DNA of 8,549 nt from CAZDSS01 sp964508185 (GTDB lineage Bacteria; Pseudomonadota; Alphaproteobacteria; Sphingomonadales; Govanellaceae): positions 1 through 8,549 of the forward strand of contig CAZDSS010000103.1 of NCBI GenBank assembly GCA_964508185.1, read 5' to 3'. The translations under genes and the position numbers were made by a program. Shown here one piece after another: positions 6,739 to 8,549 of the stretch. Numbering within the stretch: the stretch's first letter is position 1; every line of letters starts with the position of its first letter. The notes under the pieces were generated by a model. That model worked only from the letters and a program-made list of their open reading frames with translations, did no database searches and was not told the origin of the DNA.

Positions 6739-8549
6739 GCAGGTGGCGCCCCATTTGCGCAACGCCGCGCGGCCCTTCGGCGCCTCCGTCCGCCGCCACG
6801 AGGATCCGCGCATTCTTCTGGGCCGCACGCAATATGTGGACGACGTGCGGCTGCCCGACATGCTGGCGGCCGCGTTCCTGCGTAGCCATCATGCCCATGC
6901 GCGGATCGTCGGCATCGATTGCAGCGCGGCGCGGGCGCTGCCCGGCGTCGAGGCGGTGTTCACCGCCGCCGATTTCGGCGCGGCGCTTCCGGAATTCCAT
7001 CTCGAACACGATCCGGCGAGCGGCTTTCCCGCCCATCGGACAATAAATTGGCCCATGCTCGCCCGCGAGCGGGTGCGCCATGTGGGCGAGGCGGTGGCGG
7101 TGGTGATCGCCCGCGACCGTTATGTGGCGGAGGACGCCGTCTCCCTCATCAAGGTCGAATATGAACCGCTGCCCGTGGTCGCCCACATGGAGGCGGCCCT
7201 TGCGGCGGACGCGCCGCGTCTCATCGACGGTGCGGACGACAATCTCTTCCAGGATGCGGCGATTGCGGTCGGCGACATCGAGGACGCGTTCGGTGACGCG
7301 GTGGTGGTGTCCGACCGCTTCGTCTCGGGCCGTCATCTCGCAAGCCCCATGGAATGCCGGGGCATCGTCGCCGCCCCCGACCGCACGACAGGCGGCCTCG
7401 TGATCTGGGCTTCGACCCAGATGCCTTTCGTGCTCCGCTCCCACATCGCCGAAAAGCTGGGGATGCCTGAGAACGACATCCGCATCATCGCGGGCGACGT
7501 GGGCGGCGGCTTCGGCCTCAAGGCCCATATCTTCGCCGAGGATTTCCTGATTCCCCTGATCGCGCGGAAGCTCGGCCGTCCCGTGAAATGGATCGAGGAC
7601 CGGCGCGAGCACATCATGTCCATGCAGGCGAAGGAGCAGGTGGTGGAGGCGTCGCTCGCCGTCTCTGCGGACGGCCGCATCCGGGGGCTCCGCGCCGACA
7701 TCCTCTGCGACATGGGGGCTTACACTGAATATCCCTGGCCCAATTATGAGGCCCATATCACCGCAAGCGCGCTCGCCATCCAGTACAAGCTGCCGAGCTA
7801 CCATTGCCGCTACCGCACCGTGGTCACCAACAAGTCGCCGAGCGGGGCGTATCGCGGCATCGGCCAGCCCGTCGCCGTCTTCGTGCTGGAACGCCTGCTC
7901 GACATGGCGGCGCGAAAGCTTGGCATGGATCCCGCGGAGATCCGCCGCATCAACATGGTGGGGGAGGATGAATATCCCTGCACCACTGCGCTCGGCACGG
8001 TGATCGAAAGCGGCAGCCATCGTGCGGCGCTCGATGCCGCGCTCGCTGCGATCGGCTACGAGGACTTCCGCCGCGCGCAGGCGCGGGCGCGGAACGCGGG
8101 CCGCCACATGGGCATCGGCATCGCCCATTATGTGGAAATGACCGCGCCCGGAACGCCGCTCTGGAAAATGATCGGGGCGCGCCTTTCGGGCTTCGAGCCG
8201 GCGCTTGTCCGCATCGAGCGCGACGGGCGGGTGACGGTGATCGTCGGCGTCAACAGCCAGGGCCAGAGCCACGAGACCGTCTTCGCCCAGCTCGCCGCTG
8301 ACGTGCTGGGTGTTGCGATCGATGAGGTGCGCGTGGTGCAGGGCGACAGCGCCATGATGCCACGGGGCGGCGCCGTGGGCGGCAGCAAGAGCGCCGTCGC
8401 GACCGGCGGCGCCGTGCTGCTTGCGGCGCAGAAGCTGCGGGAACGTCTTGCCGCCATCGTGGCCATGGCGAAGGAGGTCCCCGCGGATGCCGTCGAGATC
8501 CGCGACGGCGTCATATACGACCGCGGGAGCAATACCGCCCTCTGCACCC
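6725..8549 (+). CDS. Molybdopterin-binding large subunit of xanthine-oxidase-family hydroxylase (CoxL-like, not CO dehydrogenase), 3' end outside window
   Basis: The frame is open from ATG 6725 to the right edge: 608 residues visible of a family length near 750-800. The start overlaps the end of the previous gene by 14 bp and has GGAGGG at 6711-6716, 8 nt upstream, which indicates translational coupling and a shared complex. The N-terminal a/b-hammerhead domain (about 20-150) contains RRHEDPRILLGRTQYVDDV and RVRHVGEAVAVVIARDRY. The first molybdopterin-binding domain includes SPMECRG (207-213), the Q/G-loop GDVGGGFGLKAH (257-268) and the active-site loop SGAYRGIGQP (373-382). The second domain shows NSQGQSHETVFAQ (510-522) and GGSKSAVATGGA (552-563). 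The loop lacks the cysteine of genuine CO dehydrogenase (AYRCSFR), so this should be an aldehyde, N-heterocycle or other C-H hydroxylase using water as oxygen source. The catalytic glutamate near the C-terminus lies outside the window. The substrate is unknown. Confidence 0.92.
   Translation, partial: MNRPEQVAPHLRNAARPFGASVRRHEDPRILLGRTQYVDDVRLPDMLAAAFLRSHHAHARIVGIDCSAARALPGVEAVFTAADFGAALPEFHLEHDPASGFPAHRTINWPMLARERVRHVGEAVAVVIARDRYVAEDAVSLIKVEYEPLPVVAHMEAALAADAPRLIDGADDNLFQDAAIAVGDIEDAFGDAVVVSDRFVSGRHLASPMECRGIVAAPDRTTGGLVIWASTQMPFVLRSHIAEKLGMPENDIRIIAGDVGGGFGLKAHIFAEDFLIPLIARKLGRPVKWIEDRREHIMSMQAKEQVVEASLAVSADGRIRGLRADILCDMGAYTEYPWPNYEAHITASALAIQYKLPSYHCRYRTVVTNKSPSGAYRGIGQPVAVFVLERLLDMAARKLGMDPAEIRRINMVGEDEYPCTTALGTVIESGSHRAALDAALAAIGYEDFRRAQARARNAGRHMGIGIAHYVEMTAPGTPLWKMIGARLSGFEPALVRIERDGRVTVIVGVNSQGQSHETVFAQLAADVLGVAIDEVRVVQGDSAMMPRGGAVGGSKSAVATGGAVLLAAQKLRERLAAIVAMAKEVPADAVEIRDGVIYDRGSNTALCT

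Noticed and set aside
4159..6861. A 900-codon open frame on the minus strand spanning three plus-strand genes, plus similar long ones at 6476-8272, 3119-4177 and 2052-3053
   Set aside because: They lie antisense to genes with clear family motifs, show no recognisable domains, and have the arginine/alanine/histidine-rich, low-information composition expected of shadows in GC-rich codon patterns.
6725..8549. Reading the terminal genes as an aerobic carbon monoxide dehydrogenase (CoxMSL)
   Set aside because: The large subunit lacks the AYRCSFR cysteine loop of true CO dehydrogenase, and the small subunits are fused; gene context is catabolic.
1..8549. Mobile elements, tRNA/rRNA genes, CRISPR arrays, defence systems
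   Set aside because: No transposase or integrase, no terminal repeats, no tRNA-like or regularly spaced repeat structure was seen; the window is almost wholly occupied by metabolic genes in one direction.

Overview
The window is GC-rich, densely packed DNA that looks alphaproteobacterial. The nearest styles I can suggest are a sphingomonad or a Parvibaculum-like rhizobial lineage. This rests on the high GC, the TonB-dependent receptor with an EEIVVTS-type TonB box, and a MalT/LuxR-type regulator beside a catabolic cluster. It is an inference from gene content, not a taxonomic assignment. All six or seven genes read left to right. The long open frames on the minus strand are shadows of the GC-rich coding sequence.

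Layout: (1) Bases 2-799 hold the C-terminal part of a large MalT-like LuxR-family regulator cut by the left edge, ending in a complete LuxR helix-turn-helix. (2) Bases 800-995 are the only sizeable non-coding gap. It holds a GC-rich hairpin just after the stop codon, a widely spaced inverted repeat with perfect 10-bp cores (GGGTACAGGG / CCCTGTACCC), and a perfect 12-bp palindrome (GGCCCATGGGCC). These are candidate terminator and operator elements for the genes on either side. (3) Bases 996-8549 look like one operon with very short gaps or overlaps: TonB-dependent receptor; KshA-like Rieske oxygenase; NTF2-like (SnoaL/DUF4440-type) small protein; DJ-1/PfpI-family protein; a fused FAD + double [2Fe-2S] subunit of a molybdenum hydroxylase; and the molybdopterin-binding large subunit, which runs off the right edge.

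How it may work together (inference): the receptor brings a poorly permeable organic substrate across the outer membrane. The Rieske oxygenase and the molybdenum hydroxylase then add oxygen to it from O2 and from water respectively. The NTF2-like and DJ-1-like proteins act on an intermediate or support the enzymes. The upstream MalT-like regulator may control the operon through the intergenic repeats. The substrate cannot be read from the sequence. No Rieske ferredoxin or reductase and no molybdenum-cofactor insertion factor (XdhC/CoxI type) lies in this window.

The most unusual points are the FAD-then-FeS domain order of the fused hydroxylase subunit (the reverse of xanthine dehydrogenase), the non-CO-dehydrogenase active-site loop AYRGIGQ in the large subunit, the pairing of an NTF2-fold protein with a Rieske oxygenase of a type normally lacking a beta subunit, and a DJ-1 protein with GGAG where relatives usually have GGHG.
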